From: Arthrinium phaeospermum
Lineage: Eukaryota > Ascomycota > Sordariomycetes > Amphisphaeriales > Apiosporaceae
Length of the DNA: 64,000 nucleotides
Assembly (NCBI GenBank): GCA_006503535.1
Contig: QYRS01000001.1
Coordinates: 806,001 to 870,000, forward strand
Direction of reading: 5' to 3'
Shown here piece after piece: positions 52,842 through 64,000 of this stretch. How positions within the stretch are numbered: position 1 is the stretch's first letter; each line of letters starts with the position of its first letter. The notes beneath the pieces are model-generated. The model worked only from the letters and a program-made list of their open reading frames with translations. It was not told the DNA's origin and ran no database searches. The translations under genes were made by a program, and so were the position numbers.

Positions 52842-54744
52842 TCAGTCGGACTCGTCATCGTCACTGTCCTTTCCTCCCTTGGAAGCGCGTTTCGCCTTCT
52901 TGGCGGCCTTCTTCTCGGCCTTTAATCGCTTGCGCTCGGCCTTCTCGTCGGCTGTCTCGCCATCGTGCTTCTTGCGCTTCTTGTCCTCCTTCTCGGCGGA
53001 CTTGGGTTTGGGGGTCTCGGCCGCCGCGGGGGCGGGAGTGGCAGGGGCGGGAGCCTCGGACATGGCAACATCGGCAGCGGCAGCCGGTGCGGCAGCATCC
53101 TCGGCAGGGGCGTGGAAGTCCTTGTAGCCAGACTTCCAGGCGGCGGGGGTGGACTCGTTGGGGCGACCGAACTTGTCAAGCTTGCCGGAGGCCTTGAGCT
53201 TCTTCTTCTCGGTAGCCTGGGGGCCAAGTCCCCATCGTCGCGGGTACAGGTCACGCTCCATGATGCAGCGCTTGACCTTTGCGACAACGCCGTGGTCGCA
53301 TGTAGACATCTCTACAGTGGACATCTGAGCAATGGCGAGGGCGATGGCCTCACCCTTGGTTGTGATCAGAACAACCTCGTCATGGACATCAATGCCAGCC
53401 TCTGGAAGCAAATTAGTATATGGTCAGGGCTAAATTTAGGGGCGTCATGCTTACCATAACGGAGGAGACCAGGCAACATGAGCTTGGCACCGTAGCAGAT
53501 AGCGTTGACTGTCGAATCCTTGACCACAATCCTCTTGTAGCCAACCAACAATGTCTCCAACGGCTTGATGATGTGACGGAGGTACTTCTCGTCACTCTGG
53601 TTATCCCTCATCCACTGGGCATCCAAGACATCGTGCAGGGTGACCAAGTCATCCGCCTCAGACATGGCACCGGAGCGCACACGACGGAGCTCCTGCATGT
53701 GTCCACCAACTCCGAGAAGGAGACCGAGATGGACGCAAAGGGTTCGGATGTAGGTTCCGGCCTCGCAGGACACCCAGAACACGGCAAGGTGGCGATCATT
53801 GTCAAACTTCACAACATGTTAGCTCAGAATAATACTACCCAAAAAGCGAGATGCACATACCTCAATGAGCTTAGACTCGTAGACGGTTCGAATTCGGAGA
53901 ACACGCTTGACGGCAGAAATCAGGGGGCTGAAGCAATTAGGTCAGTACATATTCCGCATACTTTGTTGAACATGCCATTGAGTGAGGATTTGCTTACGGT
54001 CGCTGGAAAAGAGAACCAGTGAGGGTCTCGAGAGCACGAGCAAACTGCTGCTCGCCTCCGGGAAGAGAACCGTGCAGACGGCACACGGCAACGTATTCCT
54101 TACCGGCGCTCTATTCGGGGGTTAGCAAGTATTCTTTCACACATCGTACGATGAGCTACTGCTTGAGCAGTCCTTTCTCCAGACCTCGCTCCAGCAGTTC
54201 TCAGAAATGGGCGGCGTACCTGTTGACTCTTGACAAGACGGGTGGCGCGGTCAATTGCGACAATCAAGCAACCAGTAACCTTGGGATCCAGAGTACCACT
54301 GTGACCCGTCTTCTCGACGCGCAGAATTCGCTTGACCCAGGCGACGACTTCGTGGGACGAGGGGTTCGAGGGCTTGTCGAGGTTGATGACACCGGAAGAC
54401 ACACTATCAGGCACATATCAGCAGGCAGTTCGGCCTATATCGTTTCGGACATTGCGCGTTCGCATGTTCAACTTGGGTGGTGGCTTCTTACTATGACTTC
54501 AGGTCACGGTTCAAGGGCGAGCAGCCATTGGGGATGGGCGTGAAGTGGCCGGTCCTGACAAGAACTGCGGTTATAAGGTCAGCTATCGTGTCATCCGTCG
54601 CGATTGGGTGCATGGTGTTCGCGTACGCTTGTCATAGTTCTTGAGCAGGAGAGGGACCTGAGACCAGTCAACAGCCGGTGCATCAGCCTGGGGCTTGATG
54701 ACGAAGGTCTCCTTGCCCGCGGGCACGAGGGCGTTGTCAGCCAT
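52842..54744 (-). CDS. cbf5: H/ACA snoRNP pseudouridine synthase CBF5 (dyskerin)
   Basis: Seven exons (minus): 54744-54627, 54564-54492, 54403-54220, 54110-53998, 53927-53861, 53806-53455 and 53401-52842, giving 488 aa. All six joins keep the frame and restore family sequence. Start [39 protein letters not shown]; TruB core [17 protein letters not shown] and [17 protein letters not shown] with catalytic Asp103; [19 protein letters not shown] domain [18 protein letters not shown]; then [13 protein letters not shown]. The C-terminal 110 residues are Ala/Pro then Lys/Glu-rich (KKDE repeats, ending [11 protein letters not shown]), a nucleolar-type tail. CBF5 is the catalytic subunit for guided pseudouridylation of rRNA and snRNA, with NHP2, NOP10 and GAR1, in the nucleolus. 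Confidence 0.96.
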
Positions 54745-55522
54745 GATATGTCGGCCGCTAAATCTACTGAACGGGAAAATAAGATATGCGGGCGACAGTA
54801 AGGCGATGTTGTTGTACGGATGCTTGGCCCTGTTGCGAACTTTTTGTTCTGCACTTCGAATGGACTCGGACCTGTAGCTCTCGAAAAAAAAGTTCCAGAT
54901 ATTTTTCCTGATGTGGGGCAGAAACTTCAGCGGCCAGCCACGAAAACAGTCTCTTCGCGGTTTAGCGTCATGCCGCTAACCAAGCTCGCGCCTCATTTCG
55001 CGGTGCGATAAGTCACGATAAGCTTTTATCTCTTATCAGTTTTAGCCTGCAAGCTCATGTACGACTAGGTACCTGCCCGTTCAGACTGACTATCTGGACT
55101 GCCCAGTAAAAGCAATGCAACTTGACGAATTGTCGATTCCAATAGACTCTACTAGAAGAAAGCAATCTCGAATATATCGGTGCAGCATTATACAGTACTT
55201 ATACTTCAGAGTACAGTCAGGTGTTATTACACGAAGAGACTCATTCCTGCGTTTGAATATATGTAGACTAGACTTAAGATTTGGTGACTGTCAAGTTCTG
55301 AAACCCCTTTGGGGTTGTCGCCCAGTCCTTATTTGCATCCTCATATTCCTTCAAAGCTGCATGCCCACAACAAAACGCTCCTGAACTCCATACTGGTTGG
55401 TATCTCCCAAAACTCATATCGCTTAACAATCAATTCAAATGGTCTTTGCTCTCTCGAGCTCACTCCCTCATAAACTTCATGGCCATCTTGATGACGGCCC
55501 TTCCCATTAACCATGCGTGTAC
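54745..55522. other. Intergenic region upstream of cbf5
   Basis: Tandem minus-strand genes on both sides. No gene in between; holds the cbf5 promoter. Confidence 0.4.
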
Positions 55523-57034
55523 TCATTCTCGCCCTCGTCTCCCATAACCAGGATGCTCCAGTACCGGTGCCGTATTCTCGTGGTACTGCTGGTGCTGTTG
55601 CGGTTCGTGGTGCCCGGTATAGCCACCAGCGCTGCTGACCCCCTCCTGCATCTCGTATTCATCAGCATTCCCGTACCCATCATGCTGCGGCGGCGGCGGC
55701 TGCATCCTGTCTTTGCCCTTCTTGTCGCCCCAGAAAGCATTATGACCGTGCTCTGACTCGGGGCTAATGGCGACCCCAATATTATTGTAGTTCTGGTGTT
55801 GGGCCTTCTCCGCAGGCCAGCCCATGTGTTGGTGTTGGTGATCACCGCCGCCGCCGCCGGGGCGGTCGGCCGCGCTAACGGGGCTGGTGAACTGCGAACT
55901 GTAAGGCGAGAAGTACCGGCCCGGGTACGCGGGATCTGTCACGGCGCTGATGGGCGACTCGTCCCAGTTGCGCAGGGGTCTCTGACTAACGGGCGACCCG
56001 TCCCAGTTGCGTAGGGGCCGTTGACTGACGGGAGTCTCGAACATCTCGCTCCCTGCAGGTGGGCTGGGCCAATTCTTATGTTGCGCCTCGCGCCTGCGAA
56101 GGAAAGCTTTCCTCCGACGCTTCCCGTTCATGACGACGCAGAAGCCCATGACAGCAAGAATGGCCAGCACCCCGCCGATAACGACGCCGACGATCTGCCC
56201 GAGGCTGAGAGGCCCAGGAGGCCCGTGGTTTCGAAACTCTGATGTTTCCCTGGGTAAAGTCACATTGACAAGGTCGGTATCCGAGAATATCTCGCCTTCT
56301 AGACTGAGAGTGATGCCTGCGGGTGGTTTCATCGTACAAGCTCCACTGAGAATATTGATATCTGACACGATGTTAGTGGCGCTTCATGCACTATGCAGAC
56401 TATAGGATAACACACAGTTCCTTAGGATATGGCCTCCGTCCAGCTGTTGTAAGCAGCCACCGCAATTGGCCACTTGGGCTTCGTCCCACGTGGAGCAGTA
56501 TCCGAAGGCTGTCGAGTTGCTAGCCAATGCATTATACTCGATGGAGTCCTGCAGTGGCCCACAGGCAGTACTGTAAAGGCTTTGGTTAGCGATTTGATGA
56601 TGCCGTAGGGAGCCTCAGTATGGACACATACCGACCGATGCAAGGGTTGTCGCCGACAACGCCGTTAAACAAGCAGCCGTCAACAGCATGTCGCATATTT
56701 ACTACGTTGGAAGAAAACGATGTCAGTAACGTGATGTGGGGACTCGACCTCGATTTTGCTCCAGAAACAAATGCAACTTACAAAGAGCGAACTGCAAGTC
56801 CGTGGTGTTGGAGCCATGAACCAAGGTAGTGTAGTCACTATTTATCTCACACTCGATACATGACTTCCAGACAGTCCCGGCACCTGAGGAGTAGTCCCCT
56901 TTTGTGCACGATAGATCATCGGGGGTCGTATCGTCGAGAACATTGCCGCACTTGGTTCCACAAGGCGAGTTATTCGCCACGAGTATGGCGGCTGACAATT
57001 GCGCAAGCGCAGCGACTGAGATTAGGCGCCCCAT
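55523..57034 (-). CDS. Cys-rich single-pass membrane protein, paralogue-like B
   Basis: Four exons (minus): 57034-56782, 56701-56632, 56570-56416 and 56361-55523, giving 438 aa; donors GTAAGT, GTATGT and GTGTGT, acceptors ACGTAG, TTTACAG and GTGTCAG. Signal peptide MGRLISVAALAQLSAAILVA; Cys-rich ectodomain (CGTKCGN, CIECE, NMRHAVDGCLFNG, TACGPLQ, CGGCLQQLDGG, GACTMKPPAG); sequons NTTD and NVTL; membrane helix LGQIVGVVIGGVLAILAVMG followed by FCVVMNGKRRRKAFLRRR. The cytoplasmic tail carries two copies of PVSQRPLRNWD and is His/Gln/Gly-rich. The YNLRYTFDHCIFG segment of protein A corresponds to LLNMRHAVDGCLFNG here, supporting a common origin. Function unknown. Confidence 0.85.
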
Positions 57035-58843
57035 GGTGTATTTGGAGATGGTATAACGGTATGTCGTGCGGTTGGGTCAAGTCGAAGACTCTGGTGGCAC
57101 CTCTGTCGAAATTTAAGACAGATTGGATGACAAGATGAGGGTGGTTCCGTGGCACGTCATATTACACACTAAGGTGCCTGGTCTTACTGTAGGTATGAAT
57201 CGGTGGGAACGTAAGAAGAAATTCGGTGTGCTACAAAGCATCCGGCTGTGGCAGAACGCACACGACGAGCGGCCTGATCGAGTTTATAACTTCATCTGAC
57301 TTGTCTGACTGTGGTACGAGGGAGGAAAGACACGGCGTGGTATCCAATATGCCGGTTATGCAGTCATCAACGTCGCCTCGAACGAGGTCAATGGAAGCAG
57401 ACGAAACCAACAGCGATAATACGCAGCAAAATGTTGCGATAGACCCCAGGTGGGGTCGGGGGTCGGCAGGGCAGGGCAGGGGAGGGCAGGAGGAGACGGC
57501 CATCACAGATGGTCACAGCCAGCTCCTCTCCTCGTTGCCGCTGCGTGATTCGCCAAGCACGACATGTTCCCTGGAAAAGTCTGCGGGGGCCGAATGCAAG
57601 GTGAGAATCGCTGGCCACTGATGTTTCTCAGCACCTTTTCGGCTCGGTGACACCCCTGCATGCCTTGTGCAGATTGGGCCGGAGGTTGGCTGGCTATTGC
57701 GGGCTATGGCCGTCTGATTGGCCGTGTTTTTAGTGCTGCCGCGGGAGATGGTGTCCACTCACGAGCACAGAATAGATCGACACCGACTCCACTGTACCTT
57801 TATCCTTGTAAGAAATACTCCAAGAACAGAGTTCGTACTGGGCGAGTCGTCCGGAAAAGGTGTTCGCTCATCAACCCATGCGAGCGAAGGGATCGTAAAC
57901 TACAGCTGCCTGTCAGATGTTCATGGCTTGATATTTTTCCGGCGGCCCAAGAAGCGACCTGGCTGGCTGACTTTGCGGCCCTAGGGCGCCCGGGATTGTT
58001 CGCATTCCTGCGATCTCCGTCACCGTTTCCTAATCGACTCGTTCGGCACTGCACTCACTCGGGCCTCAGTCGAGACAAAGCCACCCGGTGGCAAGCATCC
58101 AGCCGCCGTCAACCCTCCTTACCAAAGTGCCGGAACTCTCAAATGGCACCATTGCTCCGACGGTTGGGCGCACCAAGTCGTAAGTGCTACGCAAGGGAGC
58201 CAACTGCATTTACTGGGCGGCTAGCAATTTGGAGTACATGAGATATGCTTGTTTTCTAACTAAGCGAAGAAACTATCATGCTGAAACCTTTGCTCCTGAC
58301 ACCAATTCTGAGCGGCTTTCTCAAGCTTCGTAGATGCGACACTATATTCCCCGTTATATAACTCGTTTCGTCTATCATATGAAGCTATATATCACATTAG
58401 CATATACGTGATGGCGCGACTGTCTGGGCGTGTTCAGAATCTTAAGCTGCGTAGCAGCAATTCAAGCAAACATTCCTGGATAAACTCGAATCCAGAACCC
58501 GTTACTGGTAGAAAACATGCCCTTGTGTGATAGATCAATAATCAATCAAAACACACCAACTGGAAAAAACGCCAATCAGAGATTGTAAACGAGATCCCGG
58601 GACATTGACTCATAAACTCGTACAAGCCGACACCACCAACTCCCCGACACGGCTCTCCCCTCTCTACCCGAACACTTCCCTTTCTGGTATGCAAGCGCGT
58701 ATTTGAAACAGAAAAAGATCGCCACGATATGCACCTGCCTGAATATAGATACCCTACGCTGAAGAACACCAAAATAGATTTTGCCACGCCGTATTTGCAC
58801 CATAAACCTCGAAAAAGACCCTTTGTCTATCATCTCGTCGTCT
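57035..58843. other. Intergenic region
   Basis: 1.8 kb between a minus-strand start and the 3' end of the next minus-strand gene. A 193-codon plus frame (57660-58241) has no family features and is probably chance. GC-rich G-run at 57455-57495. Confidence 0.4.
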
Positions 58844-61550
58844 TCAGACATATGACGGAAGCGCTACCCTCGCCATTGATGAGTCTGACTTTGGTCTTTC
58901 AGAAGAGCTGTCGTCTGGCAGCACCATGGCCTTGGGTGTAAGTGGAAACCCACGACTTCTTCGGGGCTCCAGGTCGGTAATGCCCGTGTCTGGGGTTTCC
59001 GGGCTCGTGATTGGAGGAGAGAAGATGCTTGGGTTAGAGTCCGCCATGTCTTTTGGCGAGAAAGGAACAGGTGATCTGGATTTCTCCTTCAAAGCGCGTC
59101 GTGATCCGTCTTTGCGATACTGACTGTGCTGGACAGGAACCACAGCTTGATGCTCGACAATACGGCTTGGGCTGTGAGACTGGATGCCTGCGCGCAAGCT
59201 TCTGATTGCGTCTTGCCGAGAACGCGGCGACGTGACAGCCGAAGGCAATTGGCTCAAAGAAGTCATCTCTCGGATGGGCCTAGGCGAGCTAGTATAATGG
59301 CCACTGTCCGCACGCTGCCTGCTGCGACTCTCAGAGTAAACTTCTCGATATTCCGACGCTCGAGGAGAAGAAGCATGTGAGTCAGCAACCCCAGTGCGCC
59401 TTGAGTGAGACCTGCTATGCTCACGACTAGCGCTACCATGGCGTCGAGACGTTTGATGTGATGGCGGATTAGAACTGGGACGGCTGCTGGACTTTTCCGA
59501 TGCTGACTTCTTGCGTCCACTAGAAATTCCATCCTTGCGTACCGTTTGCAAGACAACGTAGTCGTCATCGTCGACATGGCAGAGCAAACTATCCCTCTTT
59601 GGATGACTTGAAGTTCCCTCCTCAAAGACCATCATGTCAGCCCCGATCTTCTCGAGGTCAGGAGACGCTCTACCCCGGCTTATTGTATCTCGATTCGCAA
59701 AGTCGTCTGTCTGTGCGGGCTGGTTGATTCGGCTGCGACTTCTTCCAGGTGAAGCCGCTCCGATGCATTGCTCATTTCCAGAGCGATGCGATTGGCTTCG
59801 ATGATGGGTACGAGGCCTTGAATGAGCGCGCTCGGTGGTCTCATGGCTACTGGGAGCTCTATTCCTCGACCGACTTGCATCTCGAGATATTGTGGGCAAT
59901 GGGCGTGTGGTAGCTTCATCTCTGACGAAACCTGGCTTCTTGAATGACTTTACCAAAGATGAGAATTCAGTAACAGGTTCCGAGTCAACATCTGTCAGTG
60001 AGTCATCAACCTTGAAGTCCGCATTCTCGAGCAGCTCCTCTGGAACCTTGTGGGCTTCGTAATGACTCTGACCAAAGAAACCACTTCGCTCCACGCCATG
60101 CAAGGGTGATTGGACGATGGCGTCGTTTTGCAATGGCTGAGATGATAACCATGAAGTTACCATCGAGTTCTCCAGCTCGGGGTTAAAAGACGGGAGTGTC
60201 TGCTGGTGTATCGAATCCACTGGCTGTCTATCCGTCCCAGAAACTGCCTCTGCAACCTCATCCGGAGGCCCACTGACACCTGAGGCTCCGGATGGAGGGA
60301 AGTTAGCATCGTCCACCTTGGAGTTGTTCAACTCCGGTGCATCGGGATCCGTGTCAACGTCGTCCGGTATGGAAGGCAGTGAGCCGTCACTGTTGTCCAC
60401 AGAGCCCTGAGCTTCGTCGTCTGGACGGTACACCATCTTTGCGAAGCCAGGTTTCGACGTGTCCACCACGAGGAGTTTCTTCTCACCCCGGCCCAGCACT
60501 CCGTATACCGTGACCTCGCCATTCTGGATGCCGAGTACTGCGCTGGTCCCAGCGTACACAACATCGTCTTCAATGCCCGAGCGATTTGCGAAGATCAAGA
60601 TGACTTCATCACCATTTTCGGATCGGATTAGGGGTTCCATCCTCTTGACCCAGTATGTCAAGGTCTCCATGTCGGGCTCATGAGGCCTGGTACTGAACGT
60701 ATCCGATTCTTCGCGAGTCAACCACGCCATAGATACGACCAGGACGTTGGCGGCGACTTGTTGGGCATGGGTCGCAAATTCGAAGTCGTCCCAAGGGGCT
60801 TCAAACTTGTAAGGGCTTCAACAAATGTCAGAGATTCATCCGAGAAGCACAATGGTCACATCTTTACTCACTTGATATCCATGCCTAGGGCCAATGTTAG
60901 CTATCAACCCACTCGTCGGCTCGTTTCGTGAATTACTTACAGATGCCCAAGGCAACCTTCCCGACCCCTGGCAGGTAACCCTTGTAGAAGCCCTCTGGAC
61001 CCTCAAGTGCCCAGGACTCATCTGTATAATACAGATGAGTTTTCCGGTAATGCGCCCAAGTATCCCCGTCCTGATTAACGACGATGAGAGAGTTATAGTA
61101 CTCTGGCGACGTTGGCCACTTGTGGGAGACATCGGCCTTCTCAGGGTAACCGACAGCGACAGTACATTCGTACTTTAGAGCGACTGTCCGGGCCCAGAGG
61201 GAAGAAATTCCGGCACCAGTTGGCTCGAGATAGGGGTAGATTTCGTGCAACGACTTGAAATTGTAACCTGAGGGAGGGTCAGCGAACATTAAGACACATT
61301 CATTACCCCTGAATTAGTCACTTGACTGAGAAATCGACTATTTCCTGGGATAGCTTGACACTCCTTTCAAGAAACCCATCCAGGGTATCATCTATTTCGA
61401 GGCAAGACACATACCCGAGAAAGCCAGCTCTGGTAAGACGAGCAGATCCAGGCCTTCGGGATTTGCCTGACTCAAGATTTTGTCGGCTCGGCTGAGGTTA
61501 TTGTCGACATCGCCAACTTGGGGAGCGAACTGGAGGCACCCTATCTTCAT
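58844..61550 (-). CDS. nta1: Protein N-terminal asparagine/glutamine amidohydrolase NTA1 with long disordered tail
   Basis: Four exons (minus): 61550-61415, 61267-60941, 60884-60872 (13 nt) and 60815-58844, giving 815 aa. Start MKIGCLQFAPQVGDVDNN. Nitrilase triad: Glu41 (LPELAFSG), Lys121 (HYRKTHLYY) and Cys155 (LGICMDINPYKFE). The Cys155 codon is split T/GC by the intron before the 13-nt micro-exon, whose 14 usable bases code C-MDI. Micro-exon and joins are strongly supported because they recreate the family motif GICMDINPYKFEAPW. NTA1 deamidates N-terminal Asn and Gln, feeding proteins into the Arg/N-degron pathway. The nitrilase domain ends near residue 300; the remaining roughly 500 residues are Ser/Arg/Asp-rich and disordered (SRSRNRAPSSHE, SHSRRTGVADS), absent from the yeast enzyme (457 aa). 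Confidence 0.92.
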
Positions 61551-63340
61551 CTTGAACGATATACCGCGGCGACCGGACCGGTAGGCAGGACAGGTGGTCA
61601 AGAAAAAGGTATACGTGTGGTGTGAAAAACACAGCTGACACCAACGACTCTCTTCGGCCCCCGCAGTGGCTAAGACGTTGCCGGCGCCTGGCCTTTGCGT
61701 GGTGTCGGGAAAGAGACGCGCGACAGGAACGGTCTCTTTACGGAATGAACAAACAGTTGTTGAAGCTATGTTCCTAGAAGCCCTGTGTGGGAGAGCCGGC
61801 AGTTAAACGGCACCGAATCCGCATAATCGTGCTGAATGGATTACATGTATGCACGGATAGATGCAGTGCAGCGAATGGCCTTCCTGGCGGGGGCATCAAT
61901 GGGTACGGATAGACTTGGCGTTGTGGTTTTGTGGAGTAGGGCGGTGCTAAGGGATCACAGGCTCTCACAGCTTCTATTTTCTAGCCCCAAGCTCTTGTAT
62001 TTCGGAAACTCAGTTTTTGAACCCTCTAAAAGCTTTCTGCACTAATTGTGTCTCACCCAACGACAGGCGACTATTACGCGCCGGACCCCCTGATCTCCTT
62101 CGCCTAGCCAGGGGCGGCCCCTACTAATAGCAGCTTCAATCACCCACCCGGTCTGCATGTTCCCACGTGCAGAACAGGATGATGGCACACATTCCATCAC
62201 GCTTTAGGCAAATTGTTCGCTGGGGGATAGTGATTGTGGCATGAGGGTTCTCGAACTCTGCCGGTTCCTAGCCAGCAACAGACCAAGCTTAGTGGCGCAT
62301 CCTCCCGCAGGTTGCATGTGTTGGTTACTTAATGATGGCATCACAACCACTGTCATCATACCATCCAACGACCCAACCACCCAAGTTGAACTGCCGTCGC
62401 TTCCCTTGCTGCATGTTGGTTGAGTTGCTGGATATCGGTCAGGCTGGCCGGTGTGCCGGGGTTTCGACGCAAACGACCAACGCCGGAGAATATTCTTGGT
62501 TGCTTCCATCTACAAGGTGCCCTCTCTCCCTGTTGTCCATCCAGCCTGTCAGACTCGCATGTCAGATCTGTCGCACATCAGCCACCCTCAAACCACATCT
62601 ACACCCAGCAGACCATTCAATAGGTATACTTCAAAGACATCGCGCTCCTGGTGCAACTGAATCGGTCCGTTCCAGCCGTTATAATCTGGGGATTCTTCAG
62701 CAGCTATTAGCCAATGAATAAGCTCACTTCGCGGGTGGTTGCCGTGCTATGGAGCCCGGTGTCTCGTCATTTCTGGAAGAATTGGGATGGCGCAAATTCA
62801 TTGGCTTGGTTCCTATGGGGTAACAAAGCACCTGACCTTACGCGAGCAGCCCGTTTCTAAAGCCACGAAATGCGGCCGAACAGCCAATGGTTGGATGGCG
62901 CAAGACGCACCCAGCGTCGTCTAACGCTTAGAAGTTCTTGTTGGACATTTGCAATCTGCAGACTACTTACAGTTGCATCAGCTGTATACCCGCGCTACCG
63001 GGACAAGCAAGCGCTAGAAGAGCCGCACATGCGATTTGCATCGAGAACAACATAGATGGAACGTGTTTCTACTGGCTGCTCAAGTAGGTATATCTCGACC
63101 TGGTTGAGATATCCATATTTCTGTACCGATACTGGCTGAAGGTGTCGCGCTATAAAGACTTGGCTCTCCCTCGAATCCCTGCTATTCAGTTCATATATGT
63201 CATTCTATCAGGACCCGATGCCGTCACAGTCCAATCGATCTGGCATATCCTTCGAGTGCATGGACATCCATACATCAGGACATGCCTCACGAAACACAGT
63301 CAATTGGGTAGCCTCACCGACTGAGTGAGGCCATTCAGAC
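61551..63340. other. Intergenic region upstream of nta1
   Basis: No supportable gene; open frames are short and overlapping. Includes the nta1 promoter and the 3' UTR of the gene at the right edge. Confidence 0.4.
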
Positions 63341-64000
63341 CTAACACTGACAAGGGATGACTGGGGAAGGCCCTTTCGCCTCCAAAAGCACATCTTTGTT
63401 GACGTGGTCCCAACCAAAGAACGCGTTACTGTCTCGTGCTGGGCTACGTGAATGAACATTAGTATTCTCCTTTCCCATGTTTGTCAACTAGACTTACGAC
63501 ACAAGCGTCATGATACCAACATCATTCGTCGCATTGTAACCCCACGAGACAGTGTAGCCACTGCCCTCACACTTTTGGTTGTACCATGGCCAAGTAGAGG
63601 CATCAACCCCTTTGGGGGATTCGAGATTGACGTCGCATCGCGATCCGGTCGCCGAACCATCTTGGATGTTGAAGGACATGGTCACCTTAGTTTTGGCCTG
63701 GTTGACATCTAGGTCCAATCAGTTTCTCTACCATCATTCAGGAGGGGGGAACAATGCGACATACATCGAACAACGTCCTTAACCGACCACATCTTGGGCT
63801 GAGCATCAGGCTTAGATGGCCCTCTGCCGCGGACTTCTGCAATCCCGCGCTTGTTCGCCCCTATTGGGTAGGCACTCGAGGTCTGCGCGGCAATGTCGTT
63901 CCTCGCGTCAAGATCCCGGTCGCTGAAGCCAAAGTAGGCTTGAGAGTACAGGGGCTTGTTGACGAGGACCATGACGGTGAAGCCCATGTCGCTATGTCCC
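63341..64000 (-). CDS. Putative secreted/uncharacterised protein, 5' part beyond the right edge
   Basis: Three exons in view (minus): 64000-63765 (frame open to the edge), 63708-63498 and 63443-63341. Donors GTATGT and GTAAGT, acceptors ACCTAG and CACGTAG; branch-like ACTAATG before the last. The visible 183 or so residues start ...GHSDMGFTVMVLVNKPLYSQ, contain AYFGFSDRDLDARND, VTMSFNIQDGSATGSRCDV, WPWYNQKCEGSGYTVSWGYN and end AFFGWDHVNKDVLLEAKG, PSPVIPCQC. Alternating hydrophobic strands and four cysteines suggest a small beta-sandwich extracellular protein; the N-terminus (signal peptide or not) is not visible. Family not recognised. Confidence 0.65.

Noticed and set aside
57660..58241. 193-codon plus frame
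   Set aside because: Overlaps other random frames, has no motif, and is neither flanked by nor interrupted by plausible splice sites.
1..64000. tRNA or rRNA genes
   Set aside because: I scanned for TTCRA-type T-loops with flanking acceptor complementarity. The few GTTCGA occurrences (for example 34009, 53887) lack a foldable cloverleaf. A tRNAscan-SE run would decide.

Overview
This is nuclear DNA of a filamentous ascomycete (Pezizomycotina, most likely Sordariomycetes). I infer this from the gene content and gene architecture: N-terminal amidase with a long tail, fused AdoMet decarboxylase proenzyme of about 517 residues, fungal TesB-type thioesterase with a peroxisomal SKL end, and Cys-rich single-pass membrane proteins. 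Most genes carry introns, mostly 55-85 nt, with GTAAGT/GTATGT/GTGAGT donors and CTAAC-type branch points. The exon joins below were worked out by hand from splice consensus plus reading-frame continuity.

Layout. 1-10 kb is ordinary housekeeping sequence: a DPW-motif protein cut by the left edge (-), CFD1/NUBP2-type Fe-S scaffold ATPase (+), S-adenosylmethionine decarboxylase with a long uORF-bearing leader (+), a small secreted Cys protein (+) and CutC (-). 10.7-20.8 kb has no intact gene. It is a mosaic of broken fragments, nearly all reading on the minus strand: SET domain, GH36 alpha-galactosidase, Ste20-like kinase, thymine-DNA glycosylase (twice), RRM proteins (several pieces) and an RBR-type E3. 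Short tandem duplications and a long poly-G tract lie between them. 20.9-22.5 kb holds a Myb/SANT-like gene and an ATG-less open frame. 22.5-26.6 kb is gene-poor.

26.6-38.8 kb is again dense and conserved: GEP4 (PGP phosphatase) divergent from ORC2; ORC2 convergent with a GFA/CENP-V domain protein; a mitochondrial carrier; a small two-helix membrane protein convergent with RFC4 (clamp loader); and ArgJ (ornithine acetyltransferase). At 39.2-41.1 kb there is a compact RING1-RING2 protein with a CEC-repeat tail, preceded by about 1.2 kb of GC-rich minisatellites. 42.7-57 kb contains a peroxisomal acyl-CoA thioesterase, two Cys-rich single-pass membrane proteins of the same architecture, a secreted GH43 glycosidase and CBF5 (H/ACA pseudouridine synthase, 7 exons). 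58.8-61.6 kb is NTA1 (N-terminal Asn/Gln amidase of the N-degron pathway), which has a 13-nt micro-exon. A putative secreted protein runs off the right edge.

The genes are not an operon or an evident metabolic cluster; the conserved ones serve unrelated core functions (Fe-S assembly, polyamines, cardiolipin, replication, arginine, rRNA pseudouridylation, protein turnover). The most unusual parts are the fragment mosaic, the RBR-like gene with its minisatellite, the spliced uORF ahead of AdoMet decarboxylase, and the split catalytic codon of NTA1.
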